A DNA stretch of 64,000 nt from Rhizopus arrhizus (Eukaryota; Mucoromycota; Mucoromycetes; Mucorales; Rhizopodaceae): assembly GCA_024220505.1 (NCBI GenBank), contig JAKZZE010000022.1, positions 868,001-932,000 on the forward strand. Reading direction: 5' to 3'. Under the pieces are notes generated by a model. That model did no database searches and had not been told where the DNA came from. It saw only the letters and a list, made by a program, of their open reading frames with translations. The stretch's first letter is position 1, and each line of letters begins with the position of its first letter. Both the position numbers and the translations under genes were made by a program. This document shows positions 38,126-48,055 of the stretch, piece by piece.

Positions 38126-38575
38126 ATGGGATTTATAATGTCATTATTAATGACTATAAACTCACGCAAGGCTTTTACGTTACTATCCTTAAATGGCAAT
38201 AGCTTTTTTAAGAGTAGTAACCCATCTTCACGACAACATCTCATCCTGTACATTCGCTCTTACAATTCTACTTTTGTCGCTCTTCAAGAAATTGATGGCA
38301 GTGACGCCAACAATGCTCAACATTTGAACATTTTACATCAACAGTTCTGTAGTCAACAGTCCTTATGGACTAAATATTGCGGCCTACTCTGTTTTGATCC
38401 TCAGTATTCCTTAACTCGTATTCCTCTCCCTGAGGATTCGCGATGCATTTTAGCTCAAGTATCACACGCCACTGGAAACATGGCTCCTTTTCACATTTTG
38501 GTGATCTATGCCCCGGCTTCCTCTCATCGTGCTCGACTTGAATTCTTTAACACCTTATTGACTTTTCGACAACTA
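38126..38575 (+). pseudogene. LINE-1 ORF2, endonuclease start only
   Basis: The frame overlaps the end of ORF1 (ATG at 38126, ORF1 stop at 38138). It shows the beginning of an exonuclease-endonuclease-phosphatase domain: LLSLNGNSFFKS, FVALQEIDGSD and HILVIYAPASS. It is cut after 150 codons by the Tc1 element at 38576; the reverse transcriptase is not in the window. Confidence 0.75.
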
Positions 38576-40215
38576 CAGTAGGTCAAAAAATTGCTGCAAG
38601 GAATTGCAAAATACCGGTTTTACAGCTGGTTGTCTATGGATACTGCACCAAACTATCTCAAACTTTGATCGTTTGTACCTCACTAGAAAGGGCATTTATT
38701 CGTCGATTATCTGATATGGACAATGGTTATTGGCGGAATTTGATATAGTTAAAGGGAATGTTATAAACATCTGGCATTTTTTACTTGTTTACATATGTTT
38801 GGAATAACGAATTTTAATACGACCCAGCCGATTGTTATCGTATGAATTCACATCCTTGACATCGTAAGAATGTTAGCAGTATATAAAGACGCTTGCAATT
38901 CCTTTATTTTAAATTTTAAATTGTCTTGCTTGCACTATTTATCTTTTTTACCCTATCATCAACCACATGCCTAAACGACTATCAAACGAGAAAGTAAACA
39001 ATCTCAAACAAGCATTAACTGAGCCCACATCAGCGTACGCTATTGCTAAGGAGACTGGAGTACATAAATCAACTGTTAGTAGTTACTTTAGAAGGTTGTT
39101 TTTAAACAGGACAATAAATACAGGTGGTAGACCTACAATAAACTCCAAAGTGACGAAGCGGTTAAGCAAAAGAAAATTCGTTAAAGGGGTTCCAAATACT
39201 GCCAAAGAGGTATGCCGGGAGCTGGCTGAACTTGGCTATGATATCTCATACCAGTCAGCAATTAAGGTACTGAAATCAATGGAGTTCCATTTTTCAATAG
39301 AAAAAAAGAAGCTATTTCCGACAAAAGCACATATGTAGCATCAGTTAGAATGTGTCAACGATCATCAGGATTAGACAGTAGACGACTGACAATAAACGGT
39401 ATTCTTTAATGAATCTGAGATCAATGTATGGGGATCTGATGGTGGTAACTACTATTGGAAAAGGCCAAGTGGTCTTTTTCAACATCGTGACCTGAAATTT
39501 ACAGTCAAGCATAGAGCTAGCAAGTTGATGACGTGAGGCTGTATAACATGCGGAAGTCCAGGATATGACTGCCAAATTTACGATGGAAGCATTTATTCGG
39601 ATGTTTACCAGCATAATTTGAACACCACGCTTCGTGATACTATGGAGCACTATAATTCCGACTGGTCCTACATTTACTTTCAGCATGATAATGACCCAAA
39701 GCACAAGATAAAATCTACAGTAGCCTGGTTGAATAGTCACCAATAGAGTTATATTAACGATTGGCCAGCTCAGAGTCCGGACTTAAATCCAATAGAACAT
39801 GTATGGCATCAGCTGAATTTAAAGCTCAGCTGTTACGAACGTAGAGCAAAGAATACGGATGAGCTTTGGGAACGAGTACAAAAAGCATGGAATGAATTTG
39901 ATAAAGAACTTTGCCAAAGGTATATCGATAGCATGCCGGCAAGAATTGAAGAGGTTATTAATAAAAAAGGAGGACCAACTAAATATTAATAAATAAACCC
40001 ATTTCGTTCAAATTTTCGTTTTTTCAAATTTTCAAATTGCGCGCCTCATACTTCCTTCAATACTTATCCAATGGGGCTTAAACTCTTTCGGATTTTTCAA
40101 GACATGTAGGAAATCTACTATGTGGAAACAGAGGCAGTTTGTACCATTGTGGCAGGATGTACGCTACAAAAATTGAGAAAAATGGATTCCTTGCAGCAAT
40201 TTTTTGACCTACTGT
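38576..40215 (+). mobile_element. Tc1-like element C (decayed)
   Basis: 1640 bp. Identical 29-bp terminal inverted repeats start CAGTAGGTCAAAAAATTGCT. TA lies at 38574-38575 on the left and 40216-40217 on the right. The right TA is shared with element D, which begins at 40218. Confidence 0.9.
38967..39989 (+). pseudogene. Tc1 transposase of element C, broken
   Basis: Starts MPKRLSNEKVNNLKQALTEP with a helix-turn-helix (AIAKETGVHKSTVSSYFRR). Stops appear from about 39338, yet the frame is followed through INVWGSDGGNYYWKRPSG, FQHDNDPKHKIKSTVAWL and WPAQSPDLNPIEHVWHQL to GGPTKY at 39989. In the first catalytic block the expected SDET reads as NESE-like, so an active-site residue is also lost. 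Clearly inactive. Confidence 0.88.
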
Positions 40216-40217
40216 AC

Positions 40218-42247
40218 AGTAGCGGACAAAACTGGTGCACAAAAATTAAAAGCAACATTGTATCTCCGCCATATGTCTGCGACTTTTGTGGCATATATCA
40301 TCTGAAAGACAGTCCAAAATATACATTATGTTATGTAAACCGGAACTGTACAGGACATCCCCCAGGCATAAGGTCATTTTTAGTGATTTTTTGCATATTT
40401 CAATTTTCGCCAAAAATGTGGTGCTTGTCTAGCCTTCTTTCAATTTTCCCCATATCTCTCCCGTTTTGTGGTATTTACACATATAATAAAGTAATACTGT
40501 AAATTACTACGAACAATGATCGTCCAAATTAGGAATATCGGACATTGTATTATGCCACGTCAAATAAAATCATATCCCGATCCACTCCAGAATATTCTAA
40601 CAAGTTCCTGAATCAGGATTAATAATTACTTCTTGATAAAAGATGTTAAACAATACCAATCATGTAATTAACGCATCGTCTAATATCGATTAATAATCAA
40701 TAATCATATACTGTGAATACTATTATTTAGCCGTAGATAGAAAAGTATAAATACCCTCATATTTTTAACTTGAATAAAGGACAATCTACTTTGAGTCTCA
40801 CTTATTTTTATATTTGTTGATTGACTTAGTACTTTTTTATATTATAAACCCTAAATATCACACGTTTGCTTTCAGATTTCACCGCATATTAGTGAATTTT
40901 AGTAGCTCTTAAAAAATATATAAAACCGTAGTTATTTTGTATTTCCCATTGAATCCCCCCTTTTGTTTTTACCCTATTCACTATAACAAAGTACTAGCCT
41001 TATATGTTTAAGAAAATAAGCAACTGTAAAAACGAAACTCTGAGATCTCGAATGCACTTAGTTCGTACGACAACAGATATTTCTAGAATAACAAGAATCT
41101 CTAAATGGACAATCAACAGGAGAAAGAGGGAAGAAAGAAACTTAATGTCTTGTGATCATGAAGGTCTCCCGCTTTTAGTCTGAAAAGTTACTAGCTCAAT
41201 CACCAACCTAAAGCTTGGACAAGATCCGTTACACACAGTTTCCGATGCTCAGCACATTTTGAGAGCCTTAAGATACAGTATTAGCAAATTGTCAGTCTGA
41301 AGGCACTGTAGGAAGCTAGATTTTGAGTCTCGAAGTAAGGAATCGAAGAATTTCATCAGCTGTATTAGCCGGAAAAAGCGATGAATGTGGTATCACGACA
41401 AGCCATTGTATACAATAGAGGGCTGGAAGTCTGCTATCTTTAGCAATGAAACAAATATGAACATTATGGATGCAGATAGTATACACTAATATTGAAAGCA
41501 AGTCGAGCAACCTGAGCGATTTTTTCACGGTGATCAAACAATGAAGCATGCTGGCTGCTCTGTTATGTTTTAAGGCTGTATTAGATATTGAGGACCGGAA
41601 TATGCGTGTCAAGTATATGATGGTATAATGAACTCATAAATATACACATATATTTCGCTTACTTCATACCACAAAAGCCTAGCGTATAATGGTCTAAAAC
41701 GTCGTAATCTCTCGTTTTAGTATGACAATGACACAAGGCACAAGTCGACGCATGTCACAAACTCAATATTTGATAACAGCGCTTCTGTGCTACAAGTTTA
41801 GCCGCCACTAATCCCGGCCTAAGTCCGCTTAAGCATGCCAGGTGGCAATTGATGGCAAAGGTATGATGATACGACACTAGATCAAAAAGGGTCGATGATC
41901 TTTGGAAAAGAGTAGTTAAAGAGCCGGGTTCTTTTATTGAAAATGATATACACGCATATTATTAGCATATGCAAAGAAGAACATCCGATGATATCAAGAG
42001 ATGAGATGATTATATAAAGTCTAAGGTCTTAGCCACTTTTGCGGTTTTTAGAAAATATAAAATTTTATAAATTTAAAGCACGCTTATGGCTCAGTTTTAA
42101 CAATGTCATGCTTAGAACATACATAAATTACAATGACCAGTATATCCTCCTTCTAGTACAGTTTCATGACTATTGCAATTACCATGAGCAGGTAATGGTA
42201 GTTAAAAGCTGAAAAAAAGTTTTGTGCACCAGTTTTGTCCGCTACTG
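40218..42247 (+). mobile_element. Tc1-like element D (heavily decayed)
   Basis: 2030 bp, TA on both sides, identical 28-bp inverted repeats starting CAGTAGCGGACAAAACTGGT. Plus-strand traces of transposase occur at about 41000-42000 (FQYDNDTRHKSTHVT near 41720). At about 40500-40860 there is an LTR-like stretch (TATAAATACCC, AATAAAGG) that may be a further insertion, but I found no duplication for it. Confidence 0.82.
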
Positions 42248-42283
42248 TAACTTTCTTCTATGTTGTAAAGCTTGCTTGTTTAC

Positions 42284-42298
42284 AACAGATGCTACCAA
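42284..42298 (-). other. Primer-binding-site-like sequence of element F
   Basis: Minus strand TTGGTAGCATCTGTT directly after the LTR end ACGACA. Element E has ACGACAACTGGTAGCATCTG at the equivalent point. TGGTAGC fits the 3' end of an initiator tRNA-Met, as in Ty3. Confidence 0.55.
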
Positions 42299-42299
42299 T

Positions 42300-42918
42300 T
42301 GTCGTGTTTGATCACGAATAGTCTTTTTATAGTAATTAACAAAGGTACCGAGAACTTATTAAGTAGTAAAAGATTGATTCATTTTATTTAATAAAGATAA
42401 TGTCTATTTATACTATTTTACATTTGCTGCGGTGATGATGTTGTTATATTGTTACTTAGTAGGTACTTGTGATTTGAGTATAAGGTTATAGAGTAGATTT
42501 GATGTATTTAGTTGTTGTTTGAAGTGTTTCGTAAGAGAAACTTGTTATTCTTGATATAAAGTTTAAGCGAAAGCTTGATATAGGTAGTGACCACCAGATC
42601 TTGTTTGTTAAGATCGATAAAAAGTGTGTTGTAAAATAAAAAGATAATATAAAAAGGGGTTCAAAGAGCTCAATGAAGAGTCTGAATATAAGATATAAGT
42701 GATTCTTTTATTGATATTGATAAGAATAAGAATAAAAATAAAAAAGGGTTTGTTGGATATTTATATAAAATTTGTTGCCTTGATTCTCCTTGTTGGATTA
42801 ATTTTTCCTTTAACCGAAAGTTTTCGGTCTAACGACTCAAGTCATTTTGTTGACTCAAGTCGCCAAAACGACTTGCATCGGAAGGGATTTGTACGACCCG
42901 ATTGCCGTTTTCGTCACA
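42300..42918 (-). repeat. LTR of a minus-strand element (F)
   Basis: About 620 bp. Read on the minus strand it starts TGTGACGAAAACGGC and ends AAACACGACA, with TATAAATA before an AATAAAA signal. Immediately after it (42299-42284) comes TTGGTAGCATCTGTTG, nearly the same as the primer site of element E. No internal coding region is left, since element D begins 50 bp on. The right limit is tentative. Confidence 0.6.
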
Positions 42919-43076
42919 ATATATTGTTATAATGTTAATATTGAAAGTACTGCGACATTGCTGCGACTATGCTGCGACTATACTGCGGATGACAACTGTA
43001 GGTAGAAGTATCAAAAAAGGAATATTTGTAACACTATCCAAAATGAGAATAAAATATACGACAATACGCGCAAAAA
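42919..43076. repeat. tRNA downstream flank with tandem CTGCGACTA
   Basis: At about 42949-42990 a 12-13 bp unit containing CTGCGAC is repeated three to four times with slight variation. Five A's at 43072-43076 (TTTTT on the minus strand) are the likely Pol III terminator of the tRNA. Confidence 0.6.
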
Positions 43077-43150
43077 TGATTTCTGCCAGACTCGAACTGG
43101 CGACCGCCTGTGTGTTAGACAGGCGTGATAACCAACTACACCAAGAAACC
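43077..43150 (-). tRNA. tRNA-Val (anticodon AAC)
   Basis: Minus strand. Acceptor stem GGTTTCT pairs with AGAAATC (one G-T), A is the discriminator, no encoded CCA. The D-arm A-box region is TGGTGTAGTTGGTTATC. The anticodon stem CCTGT/ACAGG closes the loop CTAACAC, anticodon AAC. The T-arm holds GTTCGAGTC in the B-box. No intron. A TTTTT terminator lies right downstream. The first 11 nt are part of the 16-bp duplication made by LINE-2. Confidence 0.96.
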
Positions 43151-43155
43151 ACTTT
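43140..43155. repeat. 16-bp target duplication of LINE-2, tRNA side
   Basis: accaagaaaccacttt, repeated exactly at 55542-55557. It comprises the first 11 nt of the tRNA-Val gene (as complement) and 5 bp of its upstream flank. Confidence 0.93.
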
Positions 43156-43161
43156 CGATTG

Positions 43162-43451
43162 TGTCGTGGCTAAAAGAGGTAAGCCCTCACTCAATGCCCC
43201 GGTCCGGACGGCACGTGTTGTGCGGTCCGAGCAAAAGCTGAGACCCTGATGTCCCTGAGACCCTGCTCTCATTACAACCCCGCTATCTGGGACAATTGAG
43301 AAAATTCCAGAGATTTCTGGACATCATCATAAAACATATAAATAGTTGTATTGTTTTGTAAAAAATAAAGAACAGCTTTCCTCACAAGTTCAAGTTTATT
43401 TTATTGTTTATTTCGACTTACTATTGGTTGGTTCTATTGTTAACAACGACA
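43162..43451 (+). repeat. 5' LTR of element E
   Basis: TGTCGTGGCTAAAAG ... GTTAACAACGACA. TATAAATA at about 43337 and AATAAA at 43364-43369 mark the promoter and polyadenylation signals. Confidence 0.94.
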
Positions 43452-43453
43452 AC

Positions 43454-43466
43454 TGGTAGCATCTGT
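43454..43466 (+). other. Primer-binding site of element E
   Basis: TGGTAGCATCTGT two bases after the 5' LTR. TGGTAGC would pair with the 3' end of initiator tRNA-Met, the usual primer of Ty3-type elements; the pairing is inferred, not checked. Confidence 0.6.
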
Positions 43467-43531
43467 TTGATTAAAATAGTATTTTTTGCTCTGTATCGCA
43501 AGTCTCTGATAATAACTTACCTGGTTTAACT

Positions 43532-46500
43532 ATGTCTGGTGTAATCGAAGAAGATATTGATATGGGTAACCCTTCTGGCCCCGGTGAAGGCAATGGTGTT
43601 TATGTAGACAAGGCAGTATTAGAAAAGTTGCTCCTTGCCTTGTCATCTAAAAGTTCGCAATCGATAAGGGTACGTGAACCGGATGTGTTCAGGGGTGATC
43701 GCTCTGCTATCGCCGTAGCAAGTTGGTTAGGCTCTTTGGAGTGCTATTTCGAATTGGTACCCTTGAAGGAAAAAGAAAAAGTTTCATTTGCTGTCACACT
43801 GCTCCGTGATGATGCCTTGATATGGTGGAATCAATTAAAGGTTAGCCGTGTGCCTCCATCCGACTGGTCTTCATTCAAGTTCGCTTTTGAGAATGAGTTT
43901 AGACCTGTAAACTCTACTCAGGCGGCCCGTGATAAATTGGCTATACTATCACAACACTCCACCGTCGCAAGATATATTAGTGAGTTTCGCAGCCTTCAAT
44001 TGCAAATACCTGATATGTCTGCTGGTGATGCGTTGGATCGCTTTGTGCGCGGTTTAAAGCCTGATTTACGGGTTCTGGTACGTTCTAGATTCCCTCATTC
44101 CTTGGAGTCAGCGGAATCCATGGCTCTGGCCATCGAAGCGGCAAGGAACGATGGTGAAGTGGCTTCTGCCCCTGTTGTACATACTCCTTCAGGTAATCCT
44201 TTTGCTCGTGGTTCTCCTCTTGGTGCCCCCGGTAACGGTGAAGACCCAATGGATCTAGATTCAATCCGACAAGTCCTAAATGCCATCTCCACCGCTTTTA
44301 ATGGCAAAGGTCGTAAAGGTTTTGAACGTTCGAACAATGGTCGAAGACAGATCCGGTGTTATGGGTGCCAAGGTATAGGACATGTCAAGTCTGAGTGTCC
44401 TACTTGGCGAAAGGCTGGCAATACAAGAACAGTTGGGCCAGGTTCCTCTCGTCAGCGCCGTACTATAAATTATATCAAGCCTGTCAAGCATTGTGAGTGC
44501 AGTGATAACAAGTTGGACGTTTCTGAGTTGGATGGAGATGATGAATTCTTGGCACGAGACCATGATCATTTGTTAAATCTCAATAATAATAAAGAATCCG
44601 ATTTGCCCTTGTACGAGTTTGTCTTATGTGATAATAACAATGCTGATAAGTGTCGTAAAGTCAAGGTTCTACTAGATACAGGTGCAAGCGCAAACTACAT
44701 ATCTCCTAAATTGGTGAACAGATCTATGAAGATGTCTTCCTTACGGTCATCTCGTGAAGTGGAAACGGCTGGTGGTCACGTAATGCCCATTGATAAGAAG
44801 GTGGAATTCGAATTGAGGGCTCGACAAATCCCTTATCACGTACAAGCATACGTATTCGATATGAAGTTCGATCTCATCTTGGGCCAACAGTGGTTTCAAC
44901 AAGCTAAGCCAATTCCAAATTGGTCCACTAGTTCTTGGAAACTGGTGGATGAAAACAGGGGTAATGTGCTCTTGACTCCTTGTGATGATACGGCTGACTC
45001 TACGATTGGTAATGGTGGTCAAGACTGTGTTTACTTGATATCGAAACGTCAACTGCAACGAAGTACTAGGAAGCAACAAGTGGACGAACTGTACCTAGTA
45101 CATTTCGTAGACAATGGGCGGTCAACAAACGAATGCCAAAATGGCAACTCTAAATTGGAAAGGTCAATCATTTCTGAATTCCAAGATGTCTTTCGCAATG
45201 ACTTGCCTCCTGGTCTCCCTCCTGTGCGTACTGTTGAGCATGTAATCGATACAGGTGATGCTAGGCCGATTAGTAGGCCCCCGTTTAAGATGAGCCCGCG
45301 GGAGCTAGATGAGTTGCAAAAGCAGTTGAAAGAATTGATGGATGTTGGCTTGATTCGACCCAGTTCGTCGCCTTGGGGTGCACCCGTTCTCTTTGTCCGT
45401 AAAAAAGACGGGTCACTTCGAATGTGCATCGACTACCGTGCCATCAACTCTTTGACGAAACGAATCAACACCCCACTGCCTCGTATTGATGAATGTCTGG
45501 AACGATTGGGTGGAGCTAAACATTTCTCCAGTATCGACCTCAAAAGTGGGTATCACCAAGTCCGTATCCGAGACGAGGATGTTCCCAAGACCGCTTTCAA
45601 CACACGATATGGATCATACGAGTTTCTGGTTCTGCCTTTCGGTTTAACTAACAGTCCTCCTACGTTTCAAAAGATGATGAATCATGTACTGCAAGACTAC
45701 GTGGATAAATTTGTTTTGGTATACCTGGACGACATCTTGGTATTTAGCAAAACAGCAGAAGAGCACAAGGAGCATTTGCGACTAGTACTAAGCAAGTTGA
45801 GAGAACACAAGCTATACGCCAATCCCAAGAAGTGTACATTCAACAAGAGTGAAGTAGAATTCCTGGGTTATCGAGTCTCTGAAAAGGGTATATTACCTTC
45901 ATCGTCAAAAGTGAAGGCTATTCAAGACTGGCCCCAACCTACGAATGTTCAGGAAGTCCGTCAGTTCATTGGTCTGTGCTCCCACTACCGTCGTTTTATA
46001 CCTGGATTCTCTACGGTGGCTACGCCGTTGACGGATTTGACTAAAGGTACAGGTGCAAAGAAGCGTCCAGTCCAATGGTCACAAGAATGTCAAGCTGCCT
46101 TTATAAAGCTAAAGGAACTTATGTCATCGGCTCCTGTACTGCAACCTCCCGACTTGTCCAAACCGTTTATTATCGAAACGGATGCGTCAGACTTTGGTGT
46201 TGGTGCGGTACTGTTACAAAAGGACGAACGTGACCTACTGCATCCAATTGCTTTTGAATCGAAGAAACTCTCTGCGGCGGAACGGGGTTACCCACCACAA
46301 GAACGAGAACTGATTGGTATTCTTCATGCATTACGCACCTGGCGTTGCTTTGTGGATGGCTCAGAATACGTGGTATTCACTGATCACAATCCTCTTCAGT
46401 ACTTACGGTCGCAAAAGAAACCCACTCCTCGTTTAGTCCGTTGGCTTGCTGAAATCGAAACGTATGACCCTGTCATTAAGTATAAGCCAGGAAAGGAAAA

Positions 46501-48055
46501 CAACGTGCCTGATGCTCTAAGTCGACGGGATGGTCCAAGTTGTATTGCCGAAACCGAGAATATGGAACCAAATTACCTCTATAGCGTGCACAACATACAT
46601 GAGACGGACTGGCCACAGTATTATAGCATTGATTTACCTTCTGACATGTCGGACACGATGAAACGTCGATTGCAGCAAAACAAGGAGAAGTTTGTAGTGC
46701 GTGATGGTCAGGTGTGGCGTAAGGTCATGATCGATAACAAGCCTTGTGAAGTTCAATTCTGTCCTTTCTCCCGTCGTGCTGACTTGGTTGACAAATTCCA
46801 TTCTGGGTTTGGTCATGCGGGTAGAACTACCGTATATGAATTACTTCGAAGACGTTGGTGGTGGCCTAGCATGCAAAGTGATATCCAAACTTGGCTTTCA
46901 CATTGTCCTCAATGTCAATTGGCGGCTGGTGCGAACAAAAACACTCATCATGCTCCCATGGTCCCTCTAACGATTCCCCCTGCATTTGCACGCTGGCACT
47001 TGGACTTTATCGGTGAACTTCCAACTACCAAAAGTGGCAACAAGTGGTTGTTAACAGCGGTTGACTATTCTACCAACTGGCCCATTGCTCGTGCAGTTCC
47101 AGAAGCATCAGCCGAGGCGGTGGCTGATTTCTTGTATGAAGAAATTGTGATGCGTTTCGGATGTCCCAGTGAAATCGTGACAGATCGTGGTGCGAACTTC
47201 TTGTCAAAGTTAGTAAAGCATTATACGGAGCGAGTTAAGATTACTCATCGTATGACATCGGCATTCCATCCGCGCTCTAATGGTAAATGTGAACGTCTGA
47301 ATGGCATACTAAAAACAATGCTGCGGAAGTATGTCCATGGTGCAATTCACATCTGGGATCAGTTTGTTGACGCTGCGCTGTTTGCGACTCGTATTCGGAA
47401 ACATAGGTCTGCTGGTTTTTCTCCTTTTTATTTGGTTTATGGTCGTGAACCTGTACTGCCTGGTGATGAACTACGCCCTTATTTGGCTGACGAATTGGCT
47501 AAGGATCCTAGAACAATCGCAGAGCACACAGCAAGGGAACTCGAAGCCTTAGGTCAGAACCGCGCTGCAGCTGAACAACGTATGCGCGCTGTATCGGAAC
47601 ATGATAAAAGCAAGTGGGATGCCGCGATTACAAAAGTGGATTTTGAAGTTGGCGACCATGTCTTGTTAAGAAACGAACAAAAATATGGTCTGGAGTACAA
47701 CTGGATGGGCCCCTTCATAGTGACCGGCAAGAATGATGTCACTCATGTGTGCAAATTGGTGTCCATTGGTGGTGAACCCTACCCATCTTGGGTTCATATC
47801 GATCGTCTCAAGGAAGTCAAGGCGGAATCAATTGATGAGCCTTGGTACAACCCTACGGTGTCGCGTGCTGCTTGGCGTTCCGCGGTTGGTTTACCTGGTG
47901 GTAATTCTGCTGGAGGATCCGCTTCTCAGGTTGATCAGAGGCGATCAACAGTCTTGGGGGGGAGTGATGTCGTGGCTAAAAGAGGTAAGCCCTCACTCAA
48001 TGCCCCGGTCCGGACGGCACGTGTTGTGCGGTCCGAGCAAAAGCTGAGACCCTGA
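43532..48055 (+). CDS. Gag-pol polyprotein of element E
   Basis: 1507 aa, no stop or shift. Order: gag with retrotransposon capsid-type region (about 45-200), knuckle CYGCQGIGHVKSEC (about 275), protease VLLDTGASANYI (about 380), RT with YLDDILVF, RNase H ETDASDFGVGAVLL, integrase HHCC (HSGFGHAG to CPQCQ) and DDE core (WHLDFIG, TDRGANF, SNGKCERLNG). After integrase comes a GPFIVTGKND-type module but no chromodomain. The C-terminal 29 residues are encoded inside the 3' LTR; the stop is at 48053. Less AT-rich than the host genes nearby. Confidence 0.96.
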   Translation: MSGVIEEDIDMGNPSGPGEGNGVYVDKAVLEKLLLALSSKSSQSIRVREPDVFRGDRSAIAVASWLGSLECYFELVPLKEKEKVSFAVTLLRDDALIWWNQLKVSRVPPSDWSSFKFAFENEFRPVNSTQAARDKLAILSQHSTVARYISEFRSLQLQIPDMSAGDALDRFVRGLKPDLRVLVRSRFPHSLESAESMALAIEAARNDGEVASAPVVHTPSGNPFARGSPLGAPGNGEDPMDLDSIRQVLNAISTAFNGKGRKGFERSNNGRRQIRCYGCQGIGHVKSECPTWRKAGNTRTVGPGSSRQRRTINYIKPVKHCECSDNKLDVSELDGDDEFLARDHDHLLNLNNNKESDLPLYEFVLCDNNNADKCRKVKVLLDTGASANYISPKLVNRSMKMSSLRSSREVETAGGHVMPIDKKVEFELRARQIPYHVQAYVFDMKFDLILGQQWFQQAKPIPNWSTSSWKLVDENRGNVLLTPCDDTADSTIGNGGQDCVYLISKRQLQRSTRKQQVDELYLVHFVDNGRSTNECQNGNSKLERSIISEFQDVFRNDLPPGLPPVRTVEHVIDTGDARPISRPPFKMSPRELDELQKQLKELMDVGLIRPSSSPWGAPVLFVRKKDGSLRMCIDYRAINSLTKRINTPLPRIDECLERLGGAKHFSSIDLKSGYHQVRIRDEDVPKTAFNTRYGSYEFLVLPFGLTNSPPTFQKMMNHVLQDYVDKFVLVYLDDILVFSKTAEEHKEHLRLVLSKLREHKLYANPKKCTFNKSEVEFLGYRVSEKGILPSSSKVKAIQDWPQPTNVQEVRQFIGLCSHYRRFIPGFSTVATPLTDLTKGTGAKKRPVQWSQECQAAFIKLKELMSSAPVLQPPDLSKPFIIETDASDFGVGAVLLQKDERDLLHPIAFESKKLSAAERGYPPQERELIGILHALRTWRCFVDGSEYVVFTDHNPLQYLRSQKKPTPRLVRWLAEIETYDPVIKYKPGKENNVPDALSRRDGPSCIAETENMEPNYLYSVHNIHETDWPQYYSIDLPSDMSDTMKRRLQQNKEKFVVRDGQVWRKVMIDNKPCEVQFCPFSRRADLVDKFHSGFGHAGRTTVYELLRRRWWWPSMQSDIQTWLSHCPQCQLAAGANKNTHHAPMVPLTIPPAFARWHLDFIGELPTTKSGNKWLLTAVDYSTNWPIARAVPEASAEAVADFLYEEIVMRFGCPSEIVTDRGANFLSKLVKHYTERVKITHRMTSAFHPRSNGKCERLNGILKTMLRKYVHGAIHIWDQFVDAALFATRIRKHRSAGFSPFYLVYGREPVLPGDELRPYLADELAKDPRTIAEHTARELEALGQNRAAAEQRMRAVSEHDKSKWDAAITKVDFEVGDHVLLRNEQKYGLEYNWMGPFIVTGKNDVTHVCKLVSIGGEPYPSWVHIDRLKEVKAESIDEPWYNPTVSRAAWRSAVGLPGGNSAGGSASQVDQRRSTVLGGSDVVAKRGKPSLNAPVRTARVVRSEQKLRP

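Larger units (their letters stand above)
26951..38138 (+). pseudogene. LINE-1 ORF1 (zinc-knuckle protein), interrupted
   Basis: Starts MLLSTNAAKPPDEGD. It reads an RRM-like region (YLEINFDNND, GSGYAFLDVTP) and then the first knuckle, which is cut inside CKYCHESEHNA by element A. Deleting each insertion with one duplication copy (27791-35205, 35208-35547, 35843-37447, 37567-37912; 9706 nt in all) leaves exactly 1482 nt, 494 codons, fully in frame. The rejoined sequence shows two exact CX2CX4HX4C knuckles, the first rebuilt across the breakpoint, the second CFSCLKRGHVRADC at about 35580. The C-terminus is Ser/Thr/Pro-rich and ends FSKPPPKWDL. RNA-binding role is known for LINE ORF1 proteins. 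No other damage was seen in it. Confidence 0.85.
26951..38575 (+). mobile_element. LINE-1 (non-LTR), split by nested insertions
   Basis: A non-LTR retrotransposon in pieces: 26951-27790, 35206-35207, 35548-35842, 37448-37566 and 37913-38575. Four insertions with readable duplications lie in ORF1 (atgct, gcttc, TA, tcttc). It carries ORF1 and the start of an endonuclease ORF2. The rest of ORF2 and the 3' end are missing beyond the Tc1 pair at 38576. Distinct from LINE-2, but its ORF1 is related to the relic at 8929. Confidence 0.85.

Noticed and set aside
40500..40860. Another solo LTR inside element D
   Set aside because: TATAAATACCC and AATAAA are LTR-like, but no 5-bp duplication or matching copy was found.
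42951..42990. CRISPR-like array
   Set aside because: Only three to four short imperfect tandem units without spacers, in a eukaryotic context.
42967..43272. Frame across tRNA and LTR as a protein gene
   Set aside because: It is a chance frame over the tRNA-Val gene and the 5' LTR of element E.
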